A DNA stretch of 64,000 nt from Topomyia yanbarensis (lineage: Eukaryota; Arthropoda; Insecta; Diptera; Culicidae). The stretch spans positions 300,866,504-300,930,503 of the forward strand of contig NC_080671.1 in the NCBI RefSeq assembly GCF_030247195.1. The letters are read 5' to 3'. Under the pieces are notes generated by a model, which saw only the letters and a program-made list of their open reading frames with translations, was not told the DNA's origin and did not search any database. The position numbers and the translations under genes were made by a program. Of the stretch, positions 24,541 to 36,649 are shown piece after piece; positions within the stretch are counted from its first letter, which is position 1; each line of letters starts with the position of its first letter.

Positions 24541-26078
24541 AGCAAAAATATAAACAAATAACAGCTGATCTCTTTTCAACAGTCAGAAGCGACATCTGAT
24601 GGCAAACGCACTGAAACTTGGTTGTCAAGTTTTCGTGAACAAATGTCAAAATTCCATGCGGAATAAGGAGAATTTTTCCGCAAGCTCATTTCGCAAGAGG
24701 TGCATACTAAGCTTATTCTATATAATCATGTATGAACAGCATGCTTTGATCGAACAGCGCTTTCAAATTAATTTTTCTTCTACTCGACCTGTCAACACGA
24801 AGGGTAGACAAATTTGATTGCGTGGTGAGTCATAAAATTATTACCCTTTTGTATGGGACCTTGGCGTATTTAATTTGTATTTGATCACACTCTGCATAAT
24901 CACGAACAAAGGAGTGTGATATAGTTGCTTCGACCATTCATAAAAATAAAACAAATTTTCTGGAAAATCATTTGGCATCCCTGCGCTAATACAAATATTT
25001 CAAATGTTTGCACTCTTGAAAATTCATGAAGTTCAAACAGCACAAAATTTTTTCGCATGGCGATTTGTTTGACATATACGCCGGTTTGACTATATTTGAC
25101 AAACAGTGTACTGATCCATCAAACTTGTTTTATTATGTTTGTCAAACAATATTAGGCGTAACGTCCGGTAATGCATCAATGCAAATATTTGATGAAAAAA
25201 GTTTGTTAAACAGTTGATCTCGTGTACTGGCCTTGTCAAATTTGTTTGTCAAACACGTTTATTTGATCAAATTTTGCTTAATAAAATATTTTACGTTATG
25301 ACAAACAGTGTACTGGTAGCTTAAATTGATGCGTTACCGGACGTTACGCCTAATTTTTGTCAAATATAGTCAAACCGGCGTATACGTCAAACAAATCGCC
25401 ATGCGAAAAAAAAATTGTGCTGTTTGAACTTCATGAATTTTCAAGAGTGCAAACACATGAAATATTTGTGTTAGCGCAGGGATGCCAAATGATTTTCCAG
25501 AAAATTTGCTCTATTTTTATGAATGGTCGAAGCAACTATATCGCACTCCTTTGTTCGTGATTATGCAGAGTGTGATCAAATACAAATTAAATACACCAAG
25601 GTCCCATACAAAAGAGTAATCATTTTATGACTCACCACCCAATCAAATTTGTCTACCCTTCGTGTTGACAGGTCGAATTGTAGAAGGAAAATTAATTTAG
25701 AAGCGCTGTTCGGTCAAAGCATGCTGTTCATATATGATTGAAATTTTCCTTTCATTTGTTTTCATTTTATAGAGTACTTGGCAATCTGTAACTGCATTTG
25801 TGTGTTCAACGATTTGTTTTCTTCCACCAGTCACAGGTGGAGGAAAACAAATCGAAAATAGCTTTTCGGTCGGATTTTTTTATGATGGAACCTGACCAAC
25901 CGGTATAGACCTGGGACGGGACGTGTAAAGTGAAGAAAAGTAACTGTCACCGCGAACCGGCAATGGCCTATCATTGCCAACCGGACCTTTTTTGACGATT
26001 TTCATTTTCTTGGAATGGACAATTGAGTTCTACAAGATGACGACACGAATGAACTCATGGTGAATAAAGTTCATGTTT

Positions 26079-26195
26079 GACAATTCTCGGTGGTTTGTTT
26101 ACCTTGTCAGTTGCGTGAGTGCGAGTGCAACGGGTGCTCATCTATTACATTCGAACTCACGTAACTTCCATGTAAACAAACCACCGAGAATTGTC
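26079..26195. repeat. Palindromic element GACAATTCTCGG
   Basis: 117 bp with 23-bp perfect ends GACAATTCTCGGTGGTTTG... mirrored at 26173-26195. Nested in 25911-26845. Confidence 0.75.
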
Positions 26196-26307
26196 AAACG
26201 AAGTTCATCCGGCTCATTTTGTGGGGTTACGTCGGTTGGTGTAAAACCTAATGCCTGGGTAGTATCGTAATATCCTGGCTGTATACAAGGTGTATTTAAA
26301 AAACATA

Positions 26308-26484
26308 AGGTTTGTTCCAGTACCAGGAGAAATTGGAAGTACTCCGGAGCAAACAGGGAGAAAATCGTTCCTGTACTATCTTCTTCTCTTTTTTCTTCTT
26401 CTGGTGGCAAACCGGAGTGAAAAGGAGCAAGAATTTTTTGCTCCGGAGCAACAGGGAGTAACTTCCATGTACTGGAACAAACCT
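26308..26484. repeat. AGGTTTGTTCCAGTAC miniature element, copy 2
   Basis: Same family as 18969-19143, with ATA on both sides (26305-26307, 26485-26487). Nested in 25911-26845. Confidence 0.8.
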
Positions 26485-26847
26485 ATATTTTACGTGTTGC
26501 TTAGATGCATGTAGATGCACACAAACAAATATGCAAAATTCACCAAAGGCACGTGCAATTTAATTATTCTACTCAACAGTTATGGTTATTGTTGTTTTAC
26601 ACAGTTTAGACAACTACAAATATGTTTGTATTTGGTTCAGACAAATGATAACATAGTTCATGTCATGTTCGAGCTCTTTTATTTTCGGCACAAAGCAATA
26701 CCTCATCGGCAGAAACCTATGCCGCATCGGCACAACACTATCATCAGCATTTGCTTGAAATTATTTTGTAAGCGGATTTTTCCCTGCAAAATAACATCAA
26801 TATCGGGAGGGAAAAAGAAGACCGTCTTCGCATGTCCCGTCCCAGGT

Positions 26848-26985
26848 ATAGACTTATCCAGCTGCGTTTGTACTGTGCCGTTTTGACGTTTGGATTGGGA
26901 GGAAAACAAACCACTCCTGGGCTTAAGGGCAGGGCGGTAGTATAAAATTGCGAGCTGTTGTGCGTATTTCAAATGTCAGATATCT
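26848..26985 (+). repeat. Family 5 element copy
   Basis: Mirror of 18432-18573 in the second Z arm: TATAGACTTATCC to GTCAGATATCT. It follows the target duplication of the 935-bp element. Confidence 0.65.
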
Positions 26986-27249
26986 ATAGAGTACGTCTCC
27001 TGAATAAGTTTTACAGCGACACAGAGCATTTTAACACCATTATAAATACCTCAGGCGAGCTATTTCGAACGTTTAAATTGGCTGAGTTTTATGTATGTCA
27101 GCTGGAGGAAAACAAAACCCCAATTAGTGTGTGTGAAAGGAATTGTATAGAACTCTACAGCGACAAGGTCTACCCCAAAAAGTGTAGGTAGACTTCAATT
27201 GGACAAAAAAATGATTAGAACGGGAATTTGAAAAATATTTAATCCTTTT

Positions 27250-28362
27250 GTGTTGTTGGACATACAAAACGGCGATGAACACGGTATGGATTTTAGTTGC
27301 ATTTCTCGCTCACTTGTTTATGTACTTTCTCACATTTACAATTAAGTGGCCACATTCCTCCCACAGCTCCGACAGGTGTAATTTCTGCGCTGGCCTATGT
27401 AGAGCACTCTTTCGGCGTGTGCTTGCCGTTACGGAAGAACGAACAAATCAGGTGCACCCTGACGATGCCAAATTTCTCCATTTCCTCGCTAGTGCAATAA
27501 CTACATTACATGTTACAAACGCCGCCGAACCCTCATACAGCAGCTAATTATTTTCGAAAGCTGCTTTCAGATTTGGCCTAGCACGGAAGAAGTTGACATC
27601 AAAGTGGATCCAGAGTTAGTACACGAGGACGCGGACGATGAGCGATCAGATATCGAAAACCCAGTGGAAGATGCTGATGAATTAAACTTTTTCCTTTGGA
27701 ACCAAAAACCGAAATGCGCATCAAGGGAGAGAATGGGAAGATTTACGTTATTAGCGGGATGGGATAGGAAAAAACTGAAATGGGAGATTTGCAGAGCGTT
27801 TTCGTCGATTTATGGATCCGGATCGCAAGATGAAACAAAATAGTTCGAAGGGAGAAAAGGGATCTGCTGGTTTGCCGCTAAAGAAGGATCGTTCATTACC
27901 CATTCGGAACCGATGTACATATTGTAATAAAATGTGCGAATACTGCGACCGAGGATTCACTCAATCCTACAATCTGACGGTGCACCTGCGAACCCAACAC
28001 AACCAGCTAATGGTATAGAACGCGAAGTCGACGTGCTGCCTGAGCACAAATGTCGAGTATGTAGCAAGGTCAACCGATCGGCGAAAAGTTTACGGCTGCA
28101 CGAGAAGTTGCATGCCACCGGGAAAATGTTCGATTGTCGCAATTGTGGTAAAAAGTATAACACATATGTGTCCAAATGCAAGGCTTCTAATACCGACGTC
28201 AAGGAAAAGATGTGCTCGTGTAAAATCCACAGCCAAACATTCAAGCATCAGAAAAGCGGGGTGTACCACATGAGCAACAAAACCAAACACAAACGGTTCG
28301 ACAGAGGTTTTGAGAGATCTGGAGACGGACGAAGGAGAGGAGATTTGCCGAAGCTAAAATAA
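27250..28362 (+). pseudogene. C2H2 zinc-finger gene in Z2, frameshifted
   Basis: Twin of the Z1 gene on the plus strand: LLDIQNGDEHGMD, then CNFCAGLCRALFRRV (possibly part of an N-terminal ZAD-type zinc domain, an inference), HPDDAKFLHFLASAI, the acidic stretch DPELVHEDADDERSDIENPVEDA, then NRCTYCNKM fused to the finger CEYCDRGFTQSYNLTVHLRTQH, then CRVCSKVNRSAKSLRLHEKLH, FDCRNCGKKY and the tail DLPKLK at 28362. Frame changes occur near 27560, 27820 and 28000, and middle fingers present in the Z1 copy are deleted. One cysteine finger has become CSCKIHSQ, losing its second Cys. Not functional as it stands. Confidence 0.65.
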
Positions 28363-29333
28363 CTTTCTCGTTCCCAAATTGTTAAAGCTACCAAGCACAA
28401 CACCGGGCAACTTGAGCAATTTTTCCTGAGCATGTTTTTGGCAAGTGGTGAGGATAGTGTACGCGTTTATTGGGTAGTAATTGGCGCACCAACATTAGTA
28501 GCGTAAATATCCAGCGCCAGACGCAGGTTCCGTTTGATGGGATCGAAGGAATCGCTATCGACAGACTCTTCATCCTCTAGACTTCCATGAGCTCATTCAG
28601 TACTTTATGATAAAATAACAATAGTCAACACAGGCTACGGTCCGACCAGGATGTAGAATTGAACTAGATACATTCGACAATAATACCACGCAAGACTGAC
28701 AGTATACTCAACTGCTGTATGCTTTTCAAGAGTAGCTGATTCTTGGTGAACTATCGGAAAGGATCCGAAAGAAATGGCATTTGCTTACATTTCAGCATGT
28801 ATCAAACAATTGAATTCAAATAGTTTGTACCTTTCCGATTTATTTGAGGCATGATTTTCCTGGAAAGACAAATACCAACAATATCAAAATAACGCCGAAT
28901 TTTTTTTAACGTGGCGAATAAATTATTTAAAGTCACGTAAATAAAACAATCAATCAATCAGCCGAATTTCAAACCTTAACTTTTTTTCGTTTTGACAACA
29001 AATTCTGTCAAAACAAATCAGTTTCGCGTACGGCGTATTTTGCTATCCTGGATGAGCAAAGCACGTTTGTCAAACTTCTCCAACAACAAGTTTGACAAAC
29101 TTCTCCATCGACAAGTTTGACAAACTGCAGCGTTACGCTGTTTGAAGTTTTGATAAACTGGTCAGTACACTGTTTGACAAATAGACAAATAATCTCTTTG
29201 ACAAACACGAATGAAAAATTTGGCAAACTGTGTTTGATCAAATATTTGAAGAGCCAGTACACAGCAGTTCAAATTTATTTCACGAAAGATGTCAAATATG
29301 TGACGTTATTACAAACAGTGTACTGGTAGCTTA

Positions 29334-30268
29334 TTATTCGAAATGGGGCTTTGCTGTTAAAAAAAATACATCCAGAAAAATTAATCAATTATGTTCATAA
29401 TGAATCAGTGGAAACAGAAAAAACCGTCGAGGACTGCCTTCATTTCAGTTTGATTTTTTTAGTAATTTAGGTAAATTATGAATGGGGCAATAGATGTTGG
29501 TACTGTTCTTTGCCGTGTTCGAGCGTCGTCCAGTTTCCAGCATGTTCAGTTTTTTGTATGTCTGTATCCGCTGGCCTTGAAGGACCAACGAAGCGCTGTA
29601 CGTAATATTAACAGTGACATCCTGGGCCTGTCTGTACAGAAATTTCCGACCAGTTTCTTTATGGTAGTACCCCTAAACGTTGGGCGTGATTTGAATCACA
29701 TCAGACTGACACGACGTTTAGCTTGATGTGCTTGGGGAGGTGGTCATCATGCTCGACTATCTTGATTTCAGCATCCTGTTTAACAGGATTTTGATGTTCC
29801 AGAGAATTTTGTTGCTTCAACAGGGAAACAAAGGCAAACGTTTTCTTGTAGTGGGCAGCGATGTTCAGGCGACGTTATCGTTATGGTTGTGGAAGTTGGC
29901 ACAAGAAGATTTGTATGTCTTGCACTGACCCGCTACGAGGTCTACGGTCTTGAAATCGCAGAATTTGCATTTGATTGGATTCCTCTGGATTCCTTGACGT
30001 CCAGTTATTGCGCCGTGCTACTGACAATGTACCCCCGTTGTTTGTAATCTGGGTCCAGATTTGTTGGGAGTTGTTGCGAGTTTTTGAGTCAATTTAACTG
30101 ACTCGAAATCCATTCCGCTGTTAAGTCGGATCCGGCAGTGTACCACATGTTTCGGACTATCTACATCTAGGGGCAGATCACTTCTGATGCATTTTAAAAA
30201 ATCAGCGAAATTAAATGCATTTCTTTCCATCAAAATTGAAATTCATAATGTGCTTTGCGTTGCGTGCA
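29334..30268. other. Unrecognised coding-like sequence
   Basis: Minus-strand text at 30018-30240 reads DFLKCIRSDLPLDVDSPKH, HVVHCRIRLNSGMDFESVKL. Upstream-frame text near 29900-30000 holds IKCKFCDFKTVDLVAGQC and CANFHNHND, a Cys/His pattern. Frames are broken. It could be a retroelement gag relic; no family was identified. Confidence 0.25.
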
Positions 30269-30446
30269 ATAGACTTATCCCGCTGCGTTAGTATTGTGTC
30301 GTTTTGACGCTTAAATTGGGAGGAAAACAAATCATTTGCACTGCGAATTGGGAGGAAAACAAACCGCTTGTGGGCTTAAGGGGAGGGCGGTAGTATAAAA
30401 ATGCGAGATCTCGGTGTGCGTTTTTTAAACGTCAGATATCTCAATG
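30269..30446 (+). repeat. Family 5 element copy
   Basis: ATAGACTTATCCCGCTGCG to GTCAGATATCTCAATG, with AATTGGGAGGAAAACAAA present twice. It closely matches 53996-54171, including the duplicated GGGAGGAAAACAAA block. Confidence 0.7.
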
Positions 30447-31387
30447 TATTTTGCGTTGTGTGTAAGACGTCAAAGCCCGCACAAAAACTTGTCCTACATT
30501 CAACAAAACGTCGAACAAAGTGAATCAGCGTAGGACGTTTGTTGAACAAACTTTTCTGCGGGGTAGTGAAAAGTTGATGCAAAACTGGAAATTAAATGCA
30601 TTTTTTCTAATTTTATGCAAATTTGTTATACATTCCTAGAGTGATCTGCCCCTAGATCTACATACATCAACCATTTCTTGCCGAGATATTCACCGTTTTT
30701 ACACGTTTTACTGAACTTTAAATAAATTCCTCTGTAAGACTTTGGGTTTGTTTTGTTGTCGCTTTAGTTTTCCCTTCGTAGCCACGGTAACTATTTGAAA
30801 TAAATAACAGATTCCAATTCCAAAGAGTTGCTAGTGTCATGCATTTTCTCATGTCAACGCTTTTTCTTGAAAAGGGCGATACTAGCAGTGACACCATTCA
30901 CAGAAAATCAACAGTGAATATTTCAAGGCTTGGTTTTATTTCCTATTTAAGAACTATTGTGTTTTTTACATCCTAGATTGCATGATTCAGTGATCGAAAC
31001 CCAAAACTGCATAAAGTATTTAAAATTATTAAATTAAAATTTGTTTTTGCTATTTAAATCGACAAAATTATAGTATCGCCCCTTTGGCGATTGTTTACTT
31101 TTTCGGTCCCACCTATCAGCATTGAAGTATCGCCCTTATGTTTTTTTACAATAACTACCGTATTACACCACCGATTTCGTCCGGGTTTTTCAAGAGCGAT
31201 CATTGTTACTATTTACAGCTGGTATCAGCTTGATTATCCAAAAAAAATCGAAAAAAAACAGTTTCGCCTCTAAACTACTAGCAAAATAAGTATCGCCCTC
31301 CTTGTTTGCATGGAGCGTGGAGGGCGAAACTTTAAATAAACAAACAAAAATACAGTTTCGCCCGATGTATTTTTTGCTGTAGTTTAA
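30447..31387. repeat. TATCGCCC-rich non-coding region
   Basis: AAGGGCGATACT near 30870 and TATCGCCC at about 31075, 31130 and 31290, plus TTTCGCC variants, recur on both strands. The same word occurs near 8820. This looks like a decayed element with subterminal repeats. No gene. Confidence 0.4.
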
Positions 31388-31865
31388 AGCTAAGTATGCA
31401 CCTCCTGCGAAATGAAATTTCCTATACAAAACCTATGCATAAAAAACGTCGCGAAATGTTCGCGAAAAAAAATTTTCGTTTCCATTTCGTAAGCGGTACG
31501 CAGCTCTCGCGAAAACGATAACGAAAAATAAAGTTAGCTGAGACACGGTTCGACCAACGATAAGTCTCATAATACTTCCGCGAGACGGCGCTGCTTTCTA
31601 TGCGCTGTCACCAAGGCAAACTTTTTCCTTGCGAAATAATGGTCAGCGGTATTATTTCGCACGGAGGCTCGCGAAATTTTGACAGGTTGCAATGAAAAAA
31701 TAAGAATTGGTAATTTTTTGTATTTTTTTCATCGCAACCTGTCAATATTTCGTAGTTTAGAAATTCAATATATCGAATTTGAATGGTAAGTTTAAAAATA
31801 TTACTGGAAATGTGATTGTTTCTAGTTTCAAACAATTAAATTTAAATAATTAATATTATTTGCAG

Positions 31866-32830
31866 CACACCCGAACAAAGCAAATCAGCTCAACTAATCT
31901 TTTCTCAACATCCTGGATCTGGCAATCCGCCAATCAACATTAAATCGATGCAACCGCAGCAGTACCAACAACTCCAAATCCAGTAATAGCCAACAACCCC
32001 TCAAAAAAGGACCACATAGCAATTACTGCTCAAACGAACAACAGGAGTTTACGAACACATCGGAAAACATTTCATCGGCACATTAAAACTTGTCTGCCAC
32101 TATTTTTACCAGCGGTTGCCTTCTTGATTTAGAGAAATCGGAGTCATGCACAAAAGTCATTCCAGCCTTGGTTCCTACCAGTTCCTTGCATGAAAATATC
32201 ACTGCCTCCACAGTGCTCGTGATTCCATTCCAGCAGCAGCAAGCAATCACTATTCGAGTGCTTATCGCCAACATTTCACAGCAAGTTCAGCAGCAGAACC
32301 ACCTTCAACCATAACATCAGAAAATTAAGATTTCCTCCAGACCATGACCATCATCCTAAAGGTCGGTAGCAATAACGTTCAACCGACGATACAACCTGGT
32401 CAGCAACCGCAATTAGTGCAATAGATCCAAGCCAAATGTAAAAGACCATTGACCAACTGCAAAAAAGATAGCAACAGCACATTCTAGCACAGTAGCAGCA
32501 GCATACTATACTGTACCATGCGGTGTGCAGGAGGACTTTTTTATTCAGTTGGTGCGGCAAGGTGAGACATTTTTATTACCTTTTTTATTTCGAAAGGATC
32601 AGTACCGTGTTTAGTACATTGTAATGTAATACCCTATCCTTCTTTAAAAAGCTCGAGTTCACTCATTTACGGATATTTTTTATTATGATTTTTTTCAGAT
32701 CGAACACCAACAACATAATATCATGGTAATCACCCAGCAAGAGAACGCAGTGATAATGGGTCAACAGAAAACACAACATCAATATGCTCGGAATGGACTT
32801 TCTCTTTCGGTATGTATTTACCAGTAGCAT
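31866..32830 (+). pseudogene. Glutamine-rich coding relic
   Basis: Begins at the conserved acceptor of the element. Pieces in changing frames are Gln-rich: NIKSMQPQQYQQLQIQ, IPFQQQQAITIRVL, QQVQQQNHLQP, IQPGQQPQLVQ and HQQHNIMVITQQENAV. This is the style of a polyQ transcriptional regulator, but no domain identifies it. Stops separate the pieces. Confidence 0.4.
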
Positions 32831-33289
32831 CCCTCCTCCAAACATTCCTTTGCATACCTAGATGTCCTTTTCAATTCACAGAACAAACATAATGGCACGT
32901 CATGTTCAATCGGCTAACCGTTTGGAATAAGCGCTCATCATCGGTTTCATGGCAGGGAAGTGAGCAGGCAAAAGAAGGCATCGTTTTTTCCGCAAGGTTG
33001 CTCTGGTCAAAATTTCAGCGAATTGCAAGGAATAAACCACCCGAGGGACAGTACCCGTGCTGATTCAGGACGATTTCCCATACTTTGTACCTTGCTATTG
33101 AATTTTAATACCCGATCGAAACGATGGCAAGCGCTGCTGATAGCTGGGTCAAAAAGACGACGGATCAAGAAATTTCTGCACTCGGTGTTTTTTTGTTATA
33201 ACCTATTTTTGAAGCGATCATTGGGATGGGATTTGAATTTTTCTTTTTAATACAAATAGGTTAGCGAACTGAGTACATATCACCAAGGA

Positions 33290-35144
33290 TAAGGATTCAG
33301 AGCCGGCGGCTGGCAGTCCAGAGAAAAAGAATGCGGAAAAACCTAGTCCACCGGCAGTAGAACCAAAGCTGCACCTGATGTTTGGAGTTCGGTAGCTACG
33401 GAAATTCTGACTCTAGCAGCTCCAGAAGAAAAACAAGCTGCAAGAGAAAATGGAGAAACAGCTTCCTCCGCGGAAGATGCAGAGGCATTCAAGTAAGTCG
33501 AAATCTGCAGAAAATTTTTAATAGGACAGGGTACATTGAGAGCCTCTCTTTGTTTACTTTCTCCTTCGATTATTATGACGTCACTATAACACTTTGCACT
33601 AATTTTCCAGTACATAGCCGATGGTTTTTACTAAAATATTAGGCAAAGAGTTGAGTACTAAATTTTGAAACGACCGAGTAATAAACAGAAGAGATAGACC
33701 CCAAAGAGAATCTCATTGTTGCTTACGTCCTATTCTAAATTTTCTCCCGAAATATTCAGTATCAGCTTTAAAATTATCCATGACTAATCTTTTAGCCCGG
33801 CGGATGCAAGTTTGCTAATGAAAGATGTTCGCTAAGATCTAGTAGAATCAAAGCTGGATCTGGAGGTGCAGCAGAAGGATTGGTTGGTTAAAACTTTCGA
33901 AGCTTTGCACATGAAGCAGGAATTACTACAGAGAGTATGCGATGGGTTTCAACGCCCCTTCCAAGATTCAGGAGATGGCTCTACCTACTCTGTTGACCGG
34001 TCCGCCACGGAATATAATCGCCCAGAGTCAGTCGGGAATAGGAAAAACCGCTGCCTTCGTGCTGGCAATGCTCAGTTGAGTCCATCAGTTAAAAAACTAT
34101 CTGCAGGTGATTTGACTTTCCCCCACGTATGAGCTGGCAATTCAGAAGGGGGAAGTAGCTGCCAAAATGGCAAAGTTTTGTCCGGAAATCAAACTTCCTA
34201 ACGCCGTTCGCGGTGAGGAGACCATCAAAGGGGCGAAGCTGACTAATCATATCATCATCGGAACACCCGGCAAGCTAATGGACTGGGGTATATAGTTCAG
34301 GACGTACGACCTAGTTTTCCCTTTTTGTACTGGACGAGGCGGGTGTTATGGTCGGTGTTCTTCTTGGCCACGTACGAGCGCGAGGTGATGGAGTTTGTCG
34401 AGTACATCGTACCCAATCCGATAGTCATTCGGCAGGCGCGGGAGCAAAAATCACTCGATAACATCAAACAGTACTACGTCAAGTTCCGCAACCAGGACGA
34501 GAAATTGTGTGATTACCGTCGGACAAGCAATCATTTTCTGTCATATGATGTATAGGACAGTTGTAAACTCCAAGTAAACTTATTTTCAGAACTGTTAATC
34601 GATCGAAACAGGTACGCAAAACGGCCGGTTGGTTGACCGGCAGGCTGTCCCAGGATGGTCACTCGGTAGCGGTACTGTCCGGTGATCTAACGGTGGAGCA
34701 ACGGTTGGACGCTCTGGATCGATTCCGAACCGGACTAGAGAAGGTACAGATTATAACGAACGTTTTGTCCAGGGGTAAGTTCCACCACTTGATTCTGGCT
34801 ACAGCACCAGGTTACGGAGAGATTCTTTCGTCTTAGGTATCGACGTCGAACAGATGACCATTGTCGTCAACTTCGACCTGCCGATGGATCAGCAGGGACG
34901 AGCCGATTGCGAAACGTATCTACATCGAATTAGACGCACCGGTAGATTCGGTAAGTGTGACTCATTCTCGTGATCCTATAGATTGTATTTCTTCCCACTT
35001 CTTTAACAGAACGGAATCACCATCAACCTAGTGGGCAGTGATCGAAGCATGATGATTTGCAGATCAATCAAAAAACACTTCCGGAAAAAGATTCAGTTGC
35101 TAGACGCGGAGAATTCGGACGAAATTGAAAAGATCGCACCGTAA
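33290..35144 (+). pseudogene. DDX19/Dbp5 DEAD-box helicase copy, intron-bearing, decayed
   Basis: DDX19/Dbp5 remodels mRNPs at the nuclear pore during mRNA export. The relic shows, in order: a Pro/Lys-rich N-terminus (KDKDSEPAAGSPEKK); [41 protein letters not shown] (Q motif); [10 protein letters not shown] (motif I with Ile for the usual Thr); GTPGKLMDWG; a garbled motif II region; [81 protein letters not shown]; and a C-terminus ending EIEKIAP. Introns are retained (33493-33797, 34775-34836, 34951-35009), so it arose by DNA duplication rather than retroposition. Stops, frameshifts and a lost DEAD box make it non-functional. Confidence 0.85.
33508..33748. repeat. Miniature element in the Dbp5 relic intron
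   Basis: About 240 bp with ends AGAAAATTTTTAATAGGAC / GTCCTATTCTAAATTTTCT and internal TTGTTTACTTTCTCCTTCG. Same family as 51232-51494 and the fragment at 51890-51958. Confidence 0.75.
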
Positions 35145-36429
35145 AGTGTTTTCGACCAGCTACTGGTGAAAGGCGTAGGAGCTTTTTTGGCTCATACTTG
35201 TTTTGATTCTGAATTTATAATTTTATTATATTTTTTTTATTTTTTTTTCCTTGACCTGACATAAGATATACAAATGTAACCAACAGGGTATCGTAAGCTA
35301 ATAAATTTACAATTGCAATTACAATTTAGCTCTACCCAGTTCTATCCAAACATTTGAAAAGGGCCTAACTGCAAAATGTAACAAATTGAAATTTCATGTT
35401 TTCCATTAACAAATATCTACCCGAGCACATACATAACGCAACATTTGATTATGAAGAATTTTGATAGCGATTTTACAACAATTTATAAAAGGGCCTAATT
35501 GATTTTTATGACCGAACTGATTATGAAAGGACCTAACTTATTGAAAAGTGCCTAACTAACAATACACTCGTTTTAAATGGATTATAACATATTGTATTAT
35601 AACTGATTGTAAAAGGCTTTTAACATCTTTTCCATAATTTACATACAGGGCCAATCTGATTTTATGATGTTCAGTGGGGTCAATCTGACCATCAATTTAG
35701 AATTCAGTTAATGGTTATAACTTTCAGTTAAATGGACTTTTAAGAACCCGACTTTGTTTTTTATTTTATTTTGTCGTTGAACGGCCAGTAGAGAAAGCGG
35801 TGGAAAAATTATCCGAAAGACTAACCTTGAAGCAGAAGATGAAAAATATTTTGCTCATTATCATGTGAATCAAAATTCCAAGAAGACAAAACATAGCTAT
35901 AAAAACACAAAAAGATATCTTAACTGATATATGCTTTGAAGCGATTCAAGGCGAAAGCGACTGGGTTTGAATTTAGTATATTTTTACATTTATTTATTCC
36001 TTCATTATTTACTTATATGTTCATTTATTTCTGCGGAAAATTTTCATTAGGTCGTATCGTAAGTAACAATGTTATTCTTTTTGTTTACTTTTTACTCTGT
36101 AATAAACCAAGCCGCTTAAACATTCGCCCCTTCGTTCTTTGCATAATGTGCTAGACGAAACCATCGTCCTTCGATATGTGCTGAAACATATGTGAAATGT
36201 TTATGTTAATGCCTATAAACCGAGAAATTATTCAATAATTTATTTACCAATTTAATTACTTATTGGTGTATTAATTTCTCTATATATTTATTATTCATTT
36301 ATATTTTATCAGTGTAGATGTCTCACAATCCTTTCTGATTATTTAGGTTAAATTTTCCATAAGCGGGTCTGACAGTGCAAAATTTAAAAAAAAATCAGAT
36401 TTTTATTTTTGGATATTTTGGATCCCTAA
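35145..36429. other. No gene; repeat words
   Basis: AAAGGGCCTAA and variants recur between 35355 and 35550, and TTTATTT-rich sequence follows. The frame at 35936-36154 is AT-rich and not supported. Confidence 0.4.
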
Positions 36430-36535
36430 TACTACGTTCACACTACGAGTTAAAACGTGTTTTAACGCTATCTTGATTACATTTTTCTTGTTGCTAATTA
36501 TTAAAACATTTTAACTCTGTAGTGTGAACGTAGTA
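36430..36535. repeat. Miniature element CTACGTTCACACTAC, TA target
   Basis: Inverted ends TACTACGTTCACACTAC / GTAGTGTGAACGTAGTA (one gap), then AGTTAAAA on both sides. TA flanks both ends, as for Tc1/mariner-type miniature elements. Confidence 0.75.
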
Positions 36536-36649
36536 TAAGACAAGAAATATATGCCCAAGAAAGGATTTACTCGAATTTAACTTGGTTCGACTGCTAGAAC
36601 CCATCAAACTACCAACTATCAATTTTAACATGAGGGGGCTGATAAAATC

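Larger units (their letters stand above)
18705..24713. mobile_element. Large TIR element A (6.0 kb) nested in Z1
   Basis: Ends AGCTAAGTATGCACCTCTTG at 18705 and its inverted partner CAAGAGGTGCATACTAAGCT at 24713. TAT lies on both sides (18702-18704, 24714-24716). In the other Z arm the flanking words GCCAAGTA and CTCTATA are nearly adjacent, confirming the insertion. The left 650 bp match element B (31388-) and include a shared intron (19304-19372, GTAAGT to TTTGCAG). The right 170 bp also match B. The interior differs from B and holds coding scraps, palindromes and AT-rich repeats. No transposase was recognised. Confidence 0.75.
14744..25320. mobile_element. TTAA-flanked element Z1 with nested insertions
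   Basis: The left end GCTACCAGTACACTGTTTG (14744) and right end CAGTGTACTGGTAGC (to 25320) are inverted ends of about 35 bp. TTAA lies immediately outside both (14740-14743 and 25321-25324), the target-site pattern of piggyBac-type elements. Subterminal TTTGTCAAAC words recur at 14860-14990 and 25060-25290. The cargo is a C2H2 zinc-finger gene on the minus strand. No piggyBac transposase was found. Later insertions: 15421-15590, 16217-17383 and 18705-24713. Without them the element is about 3.2 kb. An inverted second copy follows directly. Confidence 0.75.
25911..26845. mobile_element. 935-bp element with 8-bp TSD in Z2
   Basis: Ends CTGGGACGGGACGTG / CATGTCCCGTCCCAG. GTATAGAC is present at 25903-25910 and repeated at 26846-26853, while Z1 has it once with no insert. 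The 8-bp duplication suggests a hAT-type or similar transposase. No transposase inside. Two smaller elements are nested in it. Confidence 0.85.
25325..29330. mobile_element. Element Z2, inverted second copy of Z
   Basis: Mirror image of Z1: its outer end CAGTGTACTGGTAGC closes at 29330. The inner end is truncated about 155 bp short of the terminus and abuts the Z1 TTAA (25321-25324). Similarity covers the subterminal TTTGTCAAAC block, the zinc-finger gene, the family 5 sequence and the 24.7-25.16 kb part of Z1. The outer flank reads TTAT rather than TTAA. It lacks the three Z1 insertions and carries its own at 25911-26845. The arms differ at many positions, so this is an old duplication. Confidence 0.7.

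Noticed and set aside
14740..29333. Assembly artefact producing a false inverted duplication
   Set aside because: The arms differ by many substitutions and by four or more independent insertions with their own target duplications.
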